Below, in pieces: positions 44,071 to 55,705 of a stretch of 64,000 nt of DNA; the first letter of the stretch is position 1, and each line of letters begins with the position of its first letter. A program made the translations under genes and the position numbers. The notes under the pieces were generated by a model. It saw only the letters and a list, made by a program, of their open reading frames with translations. It did not search any database and was not told the DNA's origin. The DNA is taken from contig JAWHQI010000099.1 in assembly GCA_033032865.1 (NCBI GenBank), positions 1,125,001 through 1,189,000 of the forward strand, written 5' to 3'. The DNA is from Dactylorhiza incarnata (taxonomy: Eukaryota > Streptophyta > Magnoliopsida > Asparagales > Orchidaceae).

Positions 44071-46077
44071 TGAGCTAAAAGATTCAAGAGGTGGGTCAGG
44101 ACAGAGGACTCTAGAAGGAAAGAGAGGAGTTCAAGCAAGCCAAGGTATGATAAAACTCCTAAATAGGAGATTATTTGTTTTTCTTGCAGAAAACCAAGAC
44201 ACTTTTCCACTGAGTGTCCTGAGGAAGAAAAGAACAAGAACAACAAGCAGAGGAAGGAGCACAAGAAAAAATCCTTCAGGAGGAAGGATAAGAAAGGAGG
44301 GAAAGGTTTCATAGCTGAAACCTGGAGTGATTCAGACTCTAAATCAAGCTCCTCCTCATCTGATGATGATGAAGATTGTGAACCAGAAGAAGCCTGCTTA
44401 ATGGCTCTAGAAGACTCCTCTGTTGAGAATGAGGTAACAATCTTTGATGACTTTGACTTTTCATCAAGAGATTTTAAAGATTGCTTTAAAGAATTCCGTC
44501 AAGACTTTATTAACAACCAAAAGGAATGTTGGAACCAAGACTTTGCCCCAACGAGGAGATCCGACCCCTTAGAGGGGCGGGTAGCACCTACTGATCCTGC
44601 GGAAGCAACAGACCGGAGACTACGATCTTAACACAGACCCTTGTCTACAACACGGAGGTCCCACCACACACTTGGAAGATCTTAGAGCCCTTCCCCTCCC
44701 AAGCCAAGCTGAAGCTGGGCACCTTGGAGAGCTGGAGGAGCTAACCAAAGAACTCTTGAGGAGAAGCAAAGGTCTAGAATGCCCTCTCAAGGTGCCCCAA
44801 AGGGTCTATTTATAGCCTTTTTTAAACTGGTCTGCTAATAGCGGGATTCTGCCTTTTGGTTTTACTATACGCACCCCAAACTGGTTTGCTAATAGCCAAA
44901 CTCCGTTGTTTTGGAGGGCTATTGGCAGCCCACCAGGGTTACCAGGGTAGATTCATATGCACCCCCTGGTGGGCGAGTGGCCCACGAAGGCGCCAATCGC
45001 CAGTCACTGCGAGCTGGGCTCGCGAGATCCCCTCCTGCAAGTGGAGGGGAGCCCCCACTCGCCTCGCCAAACTACCGTTGCGAGAAATTATCTGACTCGC
45101 CCTGGCTAAATGCACCCAGAGCAGTCTTCAAAACACTCATGATGTCGCCGCTCGCTACTCGCGAGTGGGATCCCTGACTCGCCTCACTGGCTTGCCTCGC
45201 CCTGCACTGGCAAGGTACTCGTCGCGAGTCTGCGAGCACTCCTTGAATTACCTGTGATTGATTCCTCCGCGAGTCGGTGAACACTGGGTTGTACAAGGAA
45301 TTTAAAATAATTAGAAGAGAACTAGAAAAACTTAGGAAAGATAACCAGTACTCAGTTAACTATGATCTGAGAGATAAATTATATAAAAAAGAAAAAGAAT
45401 TATATATATTAGGTAATGAAAATTCAGGCCTAAAGAAAGAACTCACAAAGGCAAAAGTCTTTGAGGACTCCCTCAATGGAAGAAGTCAAAAACTTAAAGA
45501 TATCTCACAAAATCTCTCCAAGAGATTTGATCATCTTGATCAGGAATCACTACCATCCACTAGCACACCAATCCCTAACAAACATGCATGGGAAAATCCT
45601 GTAGCATTATTTAGGTCTAGACCTAATAATATTTCAGAATCCTGTAAAGATCATAATAACCCTAATAAACTCACCATATTTAATAGAGCAAACATTGGTA
45701 ATCAACCAGGGATCTTAGGTAAACACCCCATAGAGAAATCAAACAAAAATAATAAAAATCTTAATAAAAAGAATCATACGTTGAATAAAACTCGACGCAA
45801 TTTTAGAGATGCGTCTACTGCAACTCGACGCAGTTCAACATATGCTTCGATATCAATTCGAAGCAAGTATGAGGGTGCGTCGAATTATATTCGACGCAAC
45901 CAATATTCTGCGTCAAATTGTTATCGACGGAACTATGTAGACACGTCGAATTACATTCGACGCAACTCTAAAGATGCGTCGATTTCTTCTCGACACATGT
46001 TTCCTGCAAAGATTTTTCAAACATCTAAACCACTCTCTACCTTTATTCCATCAGTGTGTCAAGACAAAGGGAAATAG
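44071..46077 (+). pseudogene. gag: Gag of B (5'-truncated, split by S)
   Basis: It begins abruptly with AKRFKRWVR, matching the position of ARRFKRWIK in D's Gag, so the first roughly 240 residues are gone. A zinc knuckle, CFSCRKPRHFSTEC, lies at 44176-44217 after at least one frameshift. Then come the basic patch, an acidic Ser-rich part and the coiled coil. Solo LTR S splits the gene after 44526; coding resumes in frame at 45301 (EFKIIRRELEKLRKD). The tail (45783-45995) is made of repeated (A/S)S-x(3)-RR(N) units encoded by GTCGA words. A TAG (46075-46077) ends it, but the same frame continues into pol. Confidence 0.88.
44527..45295 (-). mobile_element. Solo LTR S
   Basis: 769 bp with a perfect TSD AGGAA (44522-44526, 45296-45300), inserted in B's gag coding sequence. 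Read on the minus strand it runs TGTACAACCC...TTGGTTCCAACA. The minus sense is favoured because its end resembles the CCAACA ends of C and E, a TATA-like CTATAAATAG (complement of about 44806-44815) lies downstream of the palindrome cluster, and relative T has the same layout. CTCGCGAG and ACTCGC words cluster at 44990-45290. No internal genes: a product of LTR-LTR recombination. Confidence 0.9.
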
Positions 46078-47890
46078 AAGATTGACACTGATTCAAATGA
46101 AGATTCTGCAGCAGATGAAGAGGAAATCACAGCACCTGAGTTGCTAGCAACAGAGATCATTCCAGTGAATGAGGATGGAGCCCCCACTGTCACTGAGCAA
46201 GTGATTCCCCAGGAAAAAGAGAATCTCCTAGATAACTCAACAAGATCCAGGATGACCCTAAAGGATCATCCTTCAACACGGGTTATAGGAGACATGATAG
46301 TTGGAGTCAAGACAAGGAAACATCTTACAAGTGAGACAATGCTACAATGTTTCCTCTCTCAGTATGTACCCAAGAAGTTTGAAGAAGCAGATAGTGATCC
46401 TCATTGGATATCTGCTATGCAAGAAGAACTAACACAGTTTGAGAGGAACAAGGTTTGTACATTGGTTGAAAGACTAAAGAATTACCCAGTCATTGGCACC
46501 AAGTGGGTATTCAAAAACAAAATGGATTCAACATGAGCTATAATCAGGAATAAGGCCAGACTTATGGCCCAAGGATACAGGCAAGAGGAGGGGATTGACT
46601 TTAACCAGACATTTGCTCCAGTAGCAAGGTTGGAGGCCATCAGAATGTTTCTGGCATATGCAGCTCACATGAAGATCAAAGTTTATCAAATGGATGTGAA
46701 GAGTGCTTTCCTAAATGGAACTCTTCAAGAAGAAGTGTATGTGGAGCAGCCCCCAGATTTTGTCAATCCAACTTTTCCCTCTTTTGTGTATAGGTTAGAT
46801 AAAGCACTGTATGGTCTTAAGCAAGCTCCAAGAGCTTGGTATGAGACTCTATCCACTTTTCTTCTGGAACACTCCTTTGAAAGAGGGAAAGTGGATAAAA
46901 CTCACTTCACAAGAGCACATAAGAATCAGAGATTGCTAATACAAATATATGTAGATGACATTATATTTGGTTCAACTGATCAATCTCTCTGTAAAAGGTT
47001 TGTTTATCTAATGCAGTCAAGATTTGAAATGAGTAGCATGAGGGAATTATCATATTTCCTTGGTCTTCAAGTAAGACAAAATGCAGATGGTATTTTCATA
47101 TCCCAATCCAAGTATACCAGAGAACTCATCAAGAGGTTTGGGATGGAAAATGCCTCTGTTATGAAAACCCCCATGGCTACTAATGATGTTTTGGATATAG
47201 ATGAAAAAGGTAAGTCCTTTGATCAAAAGACTTATAGAGTATCCAGTGGCTCTCTTCTCTACCTAACAGCTAGCAGACCTGATATAATGTTTGCTACCTG
47301 TATTTGTGTTATGTTTCAGGTTGACCCAAAGGAATCCCACATGAGTTATGTAAAAAGAATACTCAGATAACTAAAGGGTACACCTGAACTTGGCTTGTGG
47401 TATCCAGCTGAATCTGGATTTGAAATAATTGGTTATTCAGATGTAGACTATGCTGGATGCAGGCTGGATAGAAAAAGCACTTCAGGAACATGCCAGTTTT
47501 TGGGTGCTATACTGATTTCATGGTTTAGCAAGAAGCAAACCACAGTCTCCACCTCTACAGCTGAAGCTGAGTATATAGCTGCAGGAAGCTACTGCTCACA
47601 AATATTGTGGATGCAAAATCAGTTGTTGGATTACAACTTTTCCCTTGTCAATTCCACAATATATTGTGACAGCTCTAGTGCTATTTCAATAGCTTCCAAT
47701 CCTATTCTCTATAGCAGAACTAAGCACATAGAGATAAGGCACCACTTTCTCAGGGACAATGTAGAGAAGGGCAAGATCAACCTTCAATACATATCCACTG
47801 ACATTCAAAGGGCTGACATCTTCACTAAGCCACTTGATGAAAGTAAGCACAAGTTCTTCATTAATGCACTAGTCACTGGATATACTTGAT
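46078..47890 (+). pseudogene. pol: RT-RNase H of B, without PR and INT
   Basis: It continues Gag's frame. Pre-[76 protein letters not shown], catalytic YVDD ([12 protein letters not shown]) and YFLGLQV. RNase H: GYSDVDYAGC, TSTAEAEYIAAGS, IYCDSSSAI, SRTKHIEIRHHFLRD and RADIFTKPL. Two stops break it: TGA 46534-46536 and TAA 47368-47370 (RILR*LKGT, Tyr expected). Protease, GAG-pre-integrase and integrase are missing, yet the frame of Gag is kept across the gap. These motifs are close to those of Sireviruses. Confidence 0.9.
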
Positions 47891-48426
47891 GGAGCATTGT
47901 AGGTCACACTTATTATGTATAATGATCTATTATCTATAGAAAGTTATTGCTGGGAAAAATAGTAAGGATTTTGAAGAAAAACATAAATATTTAATCAGAG
48001 TTGTGTCAAATTCAAATCGACATACCGTCAACTTTTTCTCGACGTCAGCTTCGAGAGCATCCTGGGACAACTCATTCGAATAGCACTCGACGTAATGTCG
48101 AATACCTATCGACACTTATGTCGACATCATAGTTGATAATTATATTTCGGAGACACGTCAACTTCCACTCGACGTTACGTCGACTTCAACTCGACGTTTC
48201 GTCAACGTGTCAAAACGCGCGCATGATCGACATGTTTTGGCGCGTTGAATTCAGCTCTTTTCGATGTTACTTAAAATATAACCCTAAGTTGCGACGATTC
48301 ATCTACTCAAAAAACTTAAGCATTCAATGTTATTGTGCTTTTCGAATCTTTCCCTCTTTTGCTCTCCTCCTCTTTCCTTTTCTTCTTCTTTCTCTCTGTT
48401 TCAGTGCAGGTACTCGCAGGACATCA
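47891..48426 (+). other. Pol-ORF3 spacer of B with GTCGA cluster
   Basis: A 535-bp spacer. From 48015 to 48215 it carries about 12 GTCGA/TCGAC words, the same type as in B's LTR and gag tail. Directly upstream of the ORF3 ATG is a hydrophobic, pyrimidine-rich stretch (about 48350-48410), in frame but before the likely start. Confidence 0.65.
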
Positions 48427-49186
48427 ATGCCGTCTCCTCAAGATATTGTCGAAGAGATTGATCAAGCCCTAGAGACCTTACTCTCTCATTTCAGCTCCCT
48501 CTATCTGGATTTTTCAAAAGACTATTATAGAAAGATTCGTGTAAAACATAGAAAGCTACAGCACCTTACTGCTCAGATCAAAGCTCTATATGAAAAAGTA
48601 AGATCGGTGAGTCACCCTGTTGATGCTTTTATATCCTTCTTCAACGATATACAGTAGGGGGAGAAGTCTGCAGCAGGTCTCCACATGATTTTGTGTACAA
48701 ACCTCTTCAAGACTCAGTGTTACACCACAATAATCCCACTCTCCTTTATCTCTGAAGGGGAGCCAGCCATTACATCTAAGCTGCAGCTTGACGGTTCAAC
48801 AACTCAGGGGGAGCCAACTTCTCCAAGGATCCTGCCTTCAACATAGGGGGAGTCCTCAATTCAGGGGGAGATTCCCCTAATCTCAGATGACCAGGTCTAC
48901 CTAAAGACTCTGCAAGAGTTACATGTGGACTCTGAGCCATTCATTCCCGATGCACTAACATTTAGGGTTTCTTCTGAAGACTCAATAACATCACCTTCTC
49001 CAGTCAAGGTGGTTGATCAGGATCTTGCTCCATCTGATCCAGCTCCAGCTCAGCTTTCACCTCCAGCTCAGCTTTCACCTCCACTTGCTCCAATTCAAGC
49101 AGCTAAACCAATTCTCCCAACACCTGTCTTCAGAGGAATACCTCCATATAATGGTAGAGGAAGAAGAAGAAGGGGCAGAGGAAAGC

Positions 49187-50641
49187 TGTTGGAACATGTT
49201 TTCTGCATCTTTTGGTTTGACAATAATAAATCCTATTGTATTTGATCATATTTGTTTTTTGTGTTTATAAAATGCAGGATCCTGTGTATTCAAATATCCA
49301 TAGGAATATGTTTTGTTTTTGCTACCGTGGAGCGTTAGCACTACCACTGGCGCTAACGGTTCGACGAAATGAGATGCGCTCGACAAAATGGTATTCGACG
49401 AAAATAGATGTTGTTCGACGAAATAATGTTCGACGAAAGTAGATGTCGTTCGACAAACTGGCGTTTAACAAAATGAGATGTGTTCGATGAAATGAGATGC
49501 GTTCGACGAAAAGATATGTGCTCTACCGCGGAGCGTTAGCACTACCGCTGGCGCTAGCATAAATGGAAACAATTGACGGGAAGGAAACAATGGATAAAAA
49601 GGAATGATTGGCGGGATGCATATTTAGTGTGCTCTACCGCGGCGCGGCATGTCTACCGCCCGGCGGTAGCTTTTGGAATCCTCCCGTCTGCATGTGATTA
49701 AGGAGCAAATGTGGAAGGAGATATTGTCTGATGGAAGGTTATCTCGTTATCGCGGAGCGTTAGCATTACCGCAGCGTGCTAGGCGGAGTTCAAAGTTTGG
49801 CGCTCAAAAGTTGCCTAAGATGCTACGATCTGTGTGCTTGATCATTGCCTAATGTGGCTACCGAGGGGCGGTAGTACTACCGCAGGCGGTAGCGGCTGAT
49901 TCTATTTAAAGACGCGCGCTTTCTTCGTTGTAGCTTGCTGTTACAGAACGAATTGAAGCCATATATTCAGAGCACTCGTGAGAGCCTTCCCCAAGCAGCC
50001 CGAAGAATTCCGTCAATGTTCGTGAACGCAAAGAACTTGAAGACTGATCCGATCGCATCTACATCGACATCAAGTTCTTCTTTTGAGGGAGTTTTTAGTT
50101 TGTGTTTTGTTTTAGTTTCTAATTGTAACCTTTATATCTTTTGTTCGGTAGAGAAATTTGCCACACGACGACTAGGGCCTTGCGGGGACTAGGGGAAATT
50201 TGCCTCGCGTTGGCGACTAGGTCTAGGGTGTAGATCTAAGGAGTGCTCGAGGCCTTTCCGGTGAGGGAAGTGATAGAGCGACTTGAGGCCATATCTGGTG
50301 AGAGATAGGCTAGAGCCAACCGATCCTTGGGAGAAGGGTCGGTATAGAAAACCCAATAGAGTTTTTCATTCGTCGCCTCTTTCCAAGCGTCATTGGGAAA
50401 AGATTTTTTAAACAAAATTATTTATTGTTAATGAAAATATGTCTTTCTTCATCTCTGTTTCATGATCTCTGATTTTCATTACTATAACATAAATAGATTT
50501 TCTCAGTCACTAACGCCGAGCGGTAACACTACCGCTCGCGGTAGCAACAGAGAATCATTTTTCATTTAAATATTCTCAAAAATCTTAGAACCCTTATTCA
50601 CCCCCCCCCCCTCCCCTCTAAGGGCGCCTACAGATCCAACA
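49187..50641 (+). repeat. 5' LTR of E
   Basis: The 1455-bp LTR runs TGTTGGAACATG...GATCCAACA. It carries a GTTCGACGAAA array (49360-49510) and CTACCGC/GCGGTAG hairpin words (49324-49360, 49538-49560, 49637-49672, 49755-49790, 49858-49896, 50510-50550). Confidence 0.94.
49902..49911 (+). promoter_or_regulatory. TATA-like box in E LTR
   Basis: CTATTTAAAG directly follows the hairpin word TACCGCAGGCGGTAGCGGC. The 3' LTR copy is at 58540-58549. Confidence 0.5.
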
Positions 50642-50643
50642 AG

Positions 50644-50655
50644 TGGTATCAGAGC
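50644..50655 (+). promoter_or_regulatory. Primer binding site of E
   Basis: TGGTATCAGAGC, two bases after the LTR: initiator-Met tRNA complement. Confidence 0.93.
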
Positions 50656-50690
50656 CAGGTTATTCCAATTTGGTCTAACAACTGGGAATA

Positions 50691-52660
50691 ATGGCGCTTC
50701 GTGACCTCGCTTTCTATGAGGGGCAGGGAATAAGTAGACCTCCGCTGTTTACCGGAACTGATTATAATTACTGGAGAACGCGTATGCGTTGTTTTTTGAT
50801 AAACTTAGATCTAGATGTATGGGCATGTGTTGAAACTCCATACACTTCTCCTACATATATTGTTGGAGAAGTAACCATGGAAAAACCTAGGGATAAATGG
50901 GATGATGGAGATAAGTCTAGGTGTAAGAATAATGCGAAAGCGATGAATGCTTTGTCCTGTGCTCTTGATAGGACTGAATTTAATAGAGTAAGTGCATGTG
51001 AAACTGCTTATGATATTTGGAACTTATTAGAAATAACGCATGAAGGTACCTCGCAGGTCAAATATTCAAAACTATTCCAACTGGAATCTGAATTCGAGAG
51101 GTTCAGGATGGATCCGAATGAGGACGTCGACGTCATGTACACTCGATTCACCAAGATCGTCAATGTCTCAAAAATTCTTGGAAAAACATTTTCAAACAGC
51201 GACTTGGTGAGAAAGCTTCTTCGATCACTCCCACCAAAGTTCAATCCAAAGGTGACGGAGATTTCCGAATCGCATGATCTTAGGCGGCTCCAAATTGAGA
51301 GCCTCATTGGGAACCTCAAAACCCATGAGGTAGAACTCAAGATTCAAGAAGAAGAGTACAACAAGGAACCAAAGAAGAAAGCATTGGCACTGAAGTCAAG
51401 AAAAGAAGATGATGATGAGGAAGATGACGAGGAGAGGCTCTTTGTGAAGAACTTCACTAAGTTCATGAAGAATCCGGAAAGGAGGAACACCTTCCGGAAA
51501 TTTTTCTGAAAGGGCTCCTCATCCAAAAGAGAGAAGAAGGAGAAGTCTAGCGACGACGACGAAGAGTGGCCACCTCCCGAGTGCTTCCACTGTAGGAAGA
51601 CCGGGCATATTAAAAGTCAATGCCCAAAATTCTTGAAGGAGCAAAAAGAAAAACGGCTTAAAGGAAAGGAGAAGAAGAAGGTCTTAAAAGCTGCAACATG
51701 GGATGACTCTTCCTCTGGGTGCTCAAGTAAATCAAGCTCAAGCGATGATGATGAGGCAAACTTGTGCTTTATGGGGAAAAGCAATGAATCAACCGACGAT
51801 GAGTGCAGTGTCCAAAGCGACACTGAGGTAATCCCTTCTAACTATGATGATCTTTATTCCGAATACTTAAAAACTTGTAAATCTTTTGGCAAAAATTTAA
51901 AAGATCTTGATCTACTTAAAACTGAAAATAAAATCCTTTTAAAACAAAATCAAAAATTAAATAAGGAAGTAATTGCCTTGGGAAAGGAGATGGAGTCTTG
52001 CCAAAAGAATGATGATCTTTTGGCAAGGACTAGCGAACTTGAAATTGATCTTTCTAACGCTCTCTCCAATATCGAATCACTTTTGAAACAAAAGAGAGAC
52101 TTAGAAAGAAATTTGGAACTCTCACTTTCTAATGTTGAAAATGAAAAGAAAAACTTTGCAAATAGATGCGGAAATTTAGTTAGTGAAAATTTTGCATTAA
52201 AAGCCCAAATCCATGACCTTAACTTAGCCATAGAAAAATTTGGTGTTGGCCAGAAAAGTCTTGATATGATTTTGGCCAACCAAAGGCATGGTAGTGCAAA
52301 AATTGGGATAGGATATGTCTCTGCTAACTACCGCCCGACGATAACAGTTAACGCTGGCGGTAGTAACAGAACTCATAATTCATGTAATAATCATAAATCT
52401 GGAATTTTTTCTGCTGATTCCCCATCCTCCAGCAAGAGTCCACAACAAAAACTGAAAAAGGTCTCAATCCCTTTTGTGTTATGTGCCAAGTATCGTCACT
52501 TCAGGCATACCTTGGACTCTTGTAGGATGAAGGGTCGATGTACTGTCAAGCAAATCTGGGTGCCTAAGTTTCAACCTATTCTATGGGAGGAACCACTTTG
52601 GTATCTGGATCTTTACTCTCATCTTATGGTTAGGTATGTTGGCAGGCTAAGGAAAAGGAA
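50691..52660 (+). pseudogene. gag: Gag of E
   Basis: The ATG (MALRDLAFYEGQGISRPPLF) lies 36 bp after the primer site. Capsid part: YNYWRTRMRCFL, YDIWNLLEITHEGT, MYTRFTKIVN and LIGNLKTHEVELK. One TGA (51507-51509) interrupts the frame at about residue 272; it then continues through a zinc knuckle, CFHCRKTGHIKSQC (about 51586-51627), a Lys-rich patch, an acidic Ser-rich part and a long coiled coil (about 51840-52260), to a tail ending in KQIWVPK. The long coiled-coil tail is a Sirevirus trait. The words ACTACCGCC and GGCGGTAGT, known from the LTR, are embedded in coding sequence at 52327-52367. Confidence 0.9.
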
Positions 52661-52663
52661 GAC

Positions 52664-52975
52664 ATGCGGTACTTGGACTCAGGGTGCTCCAAACACATGA
52701 CGGGCGATAAAGCAAAATTCCTTAGCCTCACTAAGAAGAAAGGAGGAATGGTGACGTTTGGGGACAATGGAAAGGGAAGGATTTTAGGCACCGGTACTGT
52801 GGGTAACAATTCTTTCTCTCTTACTAATGTCTTATATGTAGAGGGTTTGAAACATAACTTGATTTCTATTAGTCAAATTTGCGATAAAGGTCTAAATGTC
52901 TTATTTGAGTCTTCTACTGATTTATGTAAAATTATAGATCCTAAAACCAATAGTATTGTACTCACTGCACCATGA
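52664..52975 (+). pseudogene. pol: Protease of E
   Basis: The aspartic protease active site YLDSGCSKHMTGD is intact, followed by GRILGTGTVGN, LTNVLYVEGLKHNLISISQI and a C-terminal LCKIIDPKTN. It is in a different frame from Gag's tail (shift near 52640), as expected from decay in a family where gag-pol is often one frame. TGA at 52973-52975 sits where an Arg codon (CGA) is likely (LTAP*IHNVYL); the frame continues. Confidence 0.88.
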
Positions 52976-53960
52976 ATTCATAATGTGTATCTAATTTCCT
53001 TTCATGATCTATCACGTGCGTCACTCAAATGTCTTATATCAAAAAATGAAGAACTTGAATTATGGCATAGGCGTCTCAGTCACTCTAGCACCAAGTTAAT
53101 CTTAAAACTATCAAAGAATAAACTCATTAAAGGTTTGCCTATGCTAAATGGAAATCTATCTTCCTTATGCTCGCCATGCCAAAAAGGAAAATTTTCAAAA
53201 ACATCGTTTAAGATTAAAAAGGAAATATCCACCTCAAGACCCTTACAACTAATTCACATGGATCTTTTTGGACCTATTAGCACGTGTAGTCTTGGTGGTA
53301 AAAGTACACTTTTGTATTAATTGATAATTATTCTAGATTTACTTGGACCTTATTTCTTACCTCCAAATCCGATGCGAGTTTCTGAATTTACAAAGCTTTG
53401 CAATCGTATTCAAAATGAATTAGATCTAAAAATCAAGTGTATACGATCGGATCATGGAGGGGAATTTGAAAACGATAGCTTCACCACTTTTTGTAATAAT
53501 CTAGGTATTAAGCATGAATTTTCCGCTCCACGCACCCCCCAACAAAACGGTGTGGTGGAGAGGAAAAATAGAACTCTTCAAGAACTCGCACGCACTATGC
53601 TATCCGAGTATGGGTTGCCTAGATATGTTTGGGCCAAAGCCGTAAATACATCATGTTATGTCATAAATCGTGTCATGCTTCGCCCTATTTTGAAATTAAC
53701 TCCATATAAATTGTATTTTCAAAAGAAACCTAATGTATCGTATTTTCATGTTTTTGGTTGTAAATGTTTTATCCTAAACACCAAGGATGCATTAGCTAAA
53801 TTTGATGAAAAATGTGATGACGGTATTTTTCTTGGTTACTCTTCCACTAGCAAAGCATATAGAATATATAATAAAAAATCTAAAAAGGTTGAAGAGTCTA
53901 TTCATGTTAAGTTTGATGAACTTGTGCCTTGTGTAGATTCTACTTGTGCAGGTAATGAAG
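52976..53960 (+). pseudogene. pol: GAG-pre-integrase and integrase of E
   Basis: The zinc-binding region ELELWHRRLSHSS...LCSPCQKGKF is intact (HHCC). Catalytic residues: Asp in LIHMDLFGP, Asp in [11 protein letters not shown], Glu in [13 protein letters not shown]. The C-terminal part reads [21 protein letters not shown] and [18 protein letters not shown]. At 53318-53375 the frame is lost and regained by small compensating indels, with a TAA at 53318-53320; otherwise the frame is that of the protease. Confidence 0.88.
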
Positions 53961-54099
53961 ATGAACCTCTTTCACCATTGGAGCATGATGATGATGAACC
54001 ACTTGGAGAAGAAAAAGAAGTAGAGACGGTGCAAGAGGAGTTCGTGCCTCCAAGTGTGCTTCGATTTACAAGAGATCATCCAAGGGAGCTTATCATTGG

Positions 54100-55705
54100 A
54101 GAACCATCAAGGGGGGTAACGACACGTTCTTCTTTTAATGAATCATTTTCAAACTTATGCTTTGTTTCCAAAATAGAACCGAAAAATGTTTCCACCGCGT
54201 TGAATGATGAATTTTGGTTTATTGCTATGAATGATGAATTGAATCAATTTGAATGCAATAGGGTTTGGAAACTAGTTGAAAGACCATCGAATCACCCGGT
54301 TATTGGTGTCAAATGGATATTAAAAAATAAATTAGATGGAGAGTCTAGAATAACTAGGAACAAAGCTCGATTAGTGGCACAAGGTTACTCTCAAATCGAG
54401 GGGGTAGATTTTGATGAAACATTTGCACCCGTTGCTCGCCTTGAATCGATTAGAATTTTTCTAGCTTTTGCGAGTTATAAGAAGTTTAAATTATTTCAAA
54501 TGGATGTTAAAAGTGCTTTCTTAAACTGGATAATTAAAGAAGAAGTCTATGTTGAACAACCCCCCGGCTTTATTGATGAAAAATTTCCAAATCATGTATA
54601 TAGATTAGAAAAAGCGCTTTATGGTCTAAAACAAGCGTCCCGTGCTTGGTATGAATGCTTAACATCTTTTTTATTAAAGCACGGTTATAAAATGGGTAGT
54701 GCCGATAACACGCTCTTCATTAAGCATTTTGATAATGATTTGAGTATTTTATAAATATATGTTGATGATATTATTTTTGGAGCCACTAATGAAGAGTTGT
54801 GTAATGAAGTTGTTCTAGTGATGCAAAATGAATTTGATATGAGTTTAGTGGGTGAACTAACATATTTTTTAGGATTTCAAATAACCTAAAGAAATGATGG
54901 AATTTTTATATGTCAATCCAGATATGTTCATGATATGCTAAAACATTTTGGTTTTGAAAACTTGAAACAAGCTAGTACTCCAATGAGCGCATCACTAAAA
55001 TTAGGAAAAGATGAAGTCGGAATTTCAATTGACCAAACGTTATATAGAGGAATGATTGGATCCCTATTATACCTTAGTGCATTTAGACCCGATATTATGT
55101 TTGTCGTATGCTTATGCGCTAGATTTCAAGCAAATCCAAAAGAATCTCATTTAAAAGCGGTGAAATGAATTTTTTGATATCTAATCGACACATCTAAATT
55201 AGGACTTTGGTATCCAAATAATGATTCTTTTCTCTTGCATGGGTATTCAGATTCTGATTATGCGGGGTGTTCATTAGATAGGAAAAGTACTAGTGGTACC
55301 TGTCATTTCTTAGGTCCTTGTCTAGTTGCATGGTCAAGTAGAAAACAAAATTTTGTTGCCCTCTCCACCACCGAGGTAGAATATATTGCACTAGGAAGTT
55401 GTTGTGCCCAAGCATTATGGATGACTCAAACCTTAGAAGACTTTGGTGTTCATTTAACTAATATTGAACTTAAATGTGACAACAAGAGTGTTATTGACTT
55501 AACAAACAACCCCGTTCATCTCTCACGATCTAAACACATAGACATAAGACACCACTTCATTAGGGATCACATCAAAAAGGAACATGTTCATGTAAACTTC
55601 ATTGGAACTGAATCGCAACTTGCGGACATCTTTACCAAGCCTCTACCTGATTCAGGATTTGCTCTACTTAGACTAGAACTAGGGGTCTTGGACATTCATA
55701 CTTAA
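54100..55705 (+). pseudogene. pol: RT and RNase H of E
   Basis: [62 protein letters not shown] (Trp where Gly is usual), [12 protein letters not shown], catalytic YVDD ([10 protein letters not shown]). RNase H: GYSDSDYAGC, ALSTTEVEYIALGSCCAQAL, LKCDNKSVIDL, SKHIDIRHHFIRD, LADIFTKPL. Stops: TAA 54752-54754, TAA near 54887, and two TGA at about 55166-55178 (K*IF*YL, two CGA Arg codons expected). The order INT-RT-RH is copia. Confidence 0.9.

Noticed and set aside
48133..48426. N-terminal extension of B ORF3 with a hydrophobic segment, as an env-like signal peptide
   Set aside because: The extension starts inside the GTCGA word cluster; the ATG at 48427 is a better start, and no second membrane segment follows.
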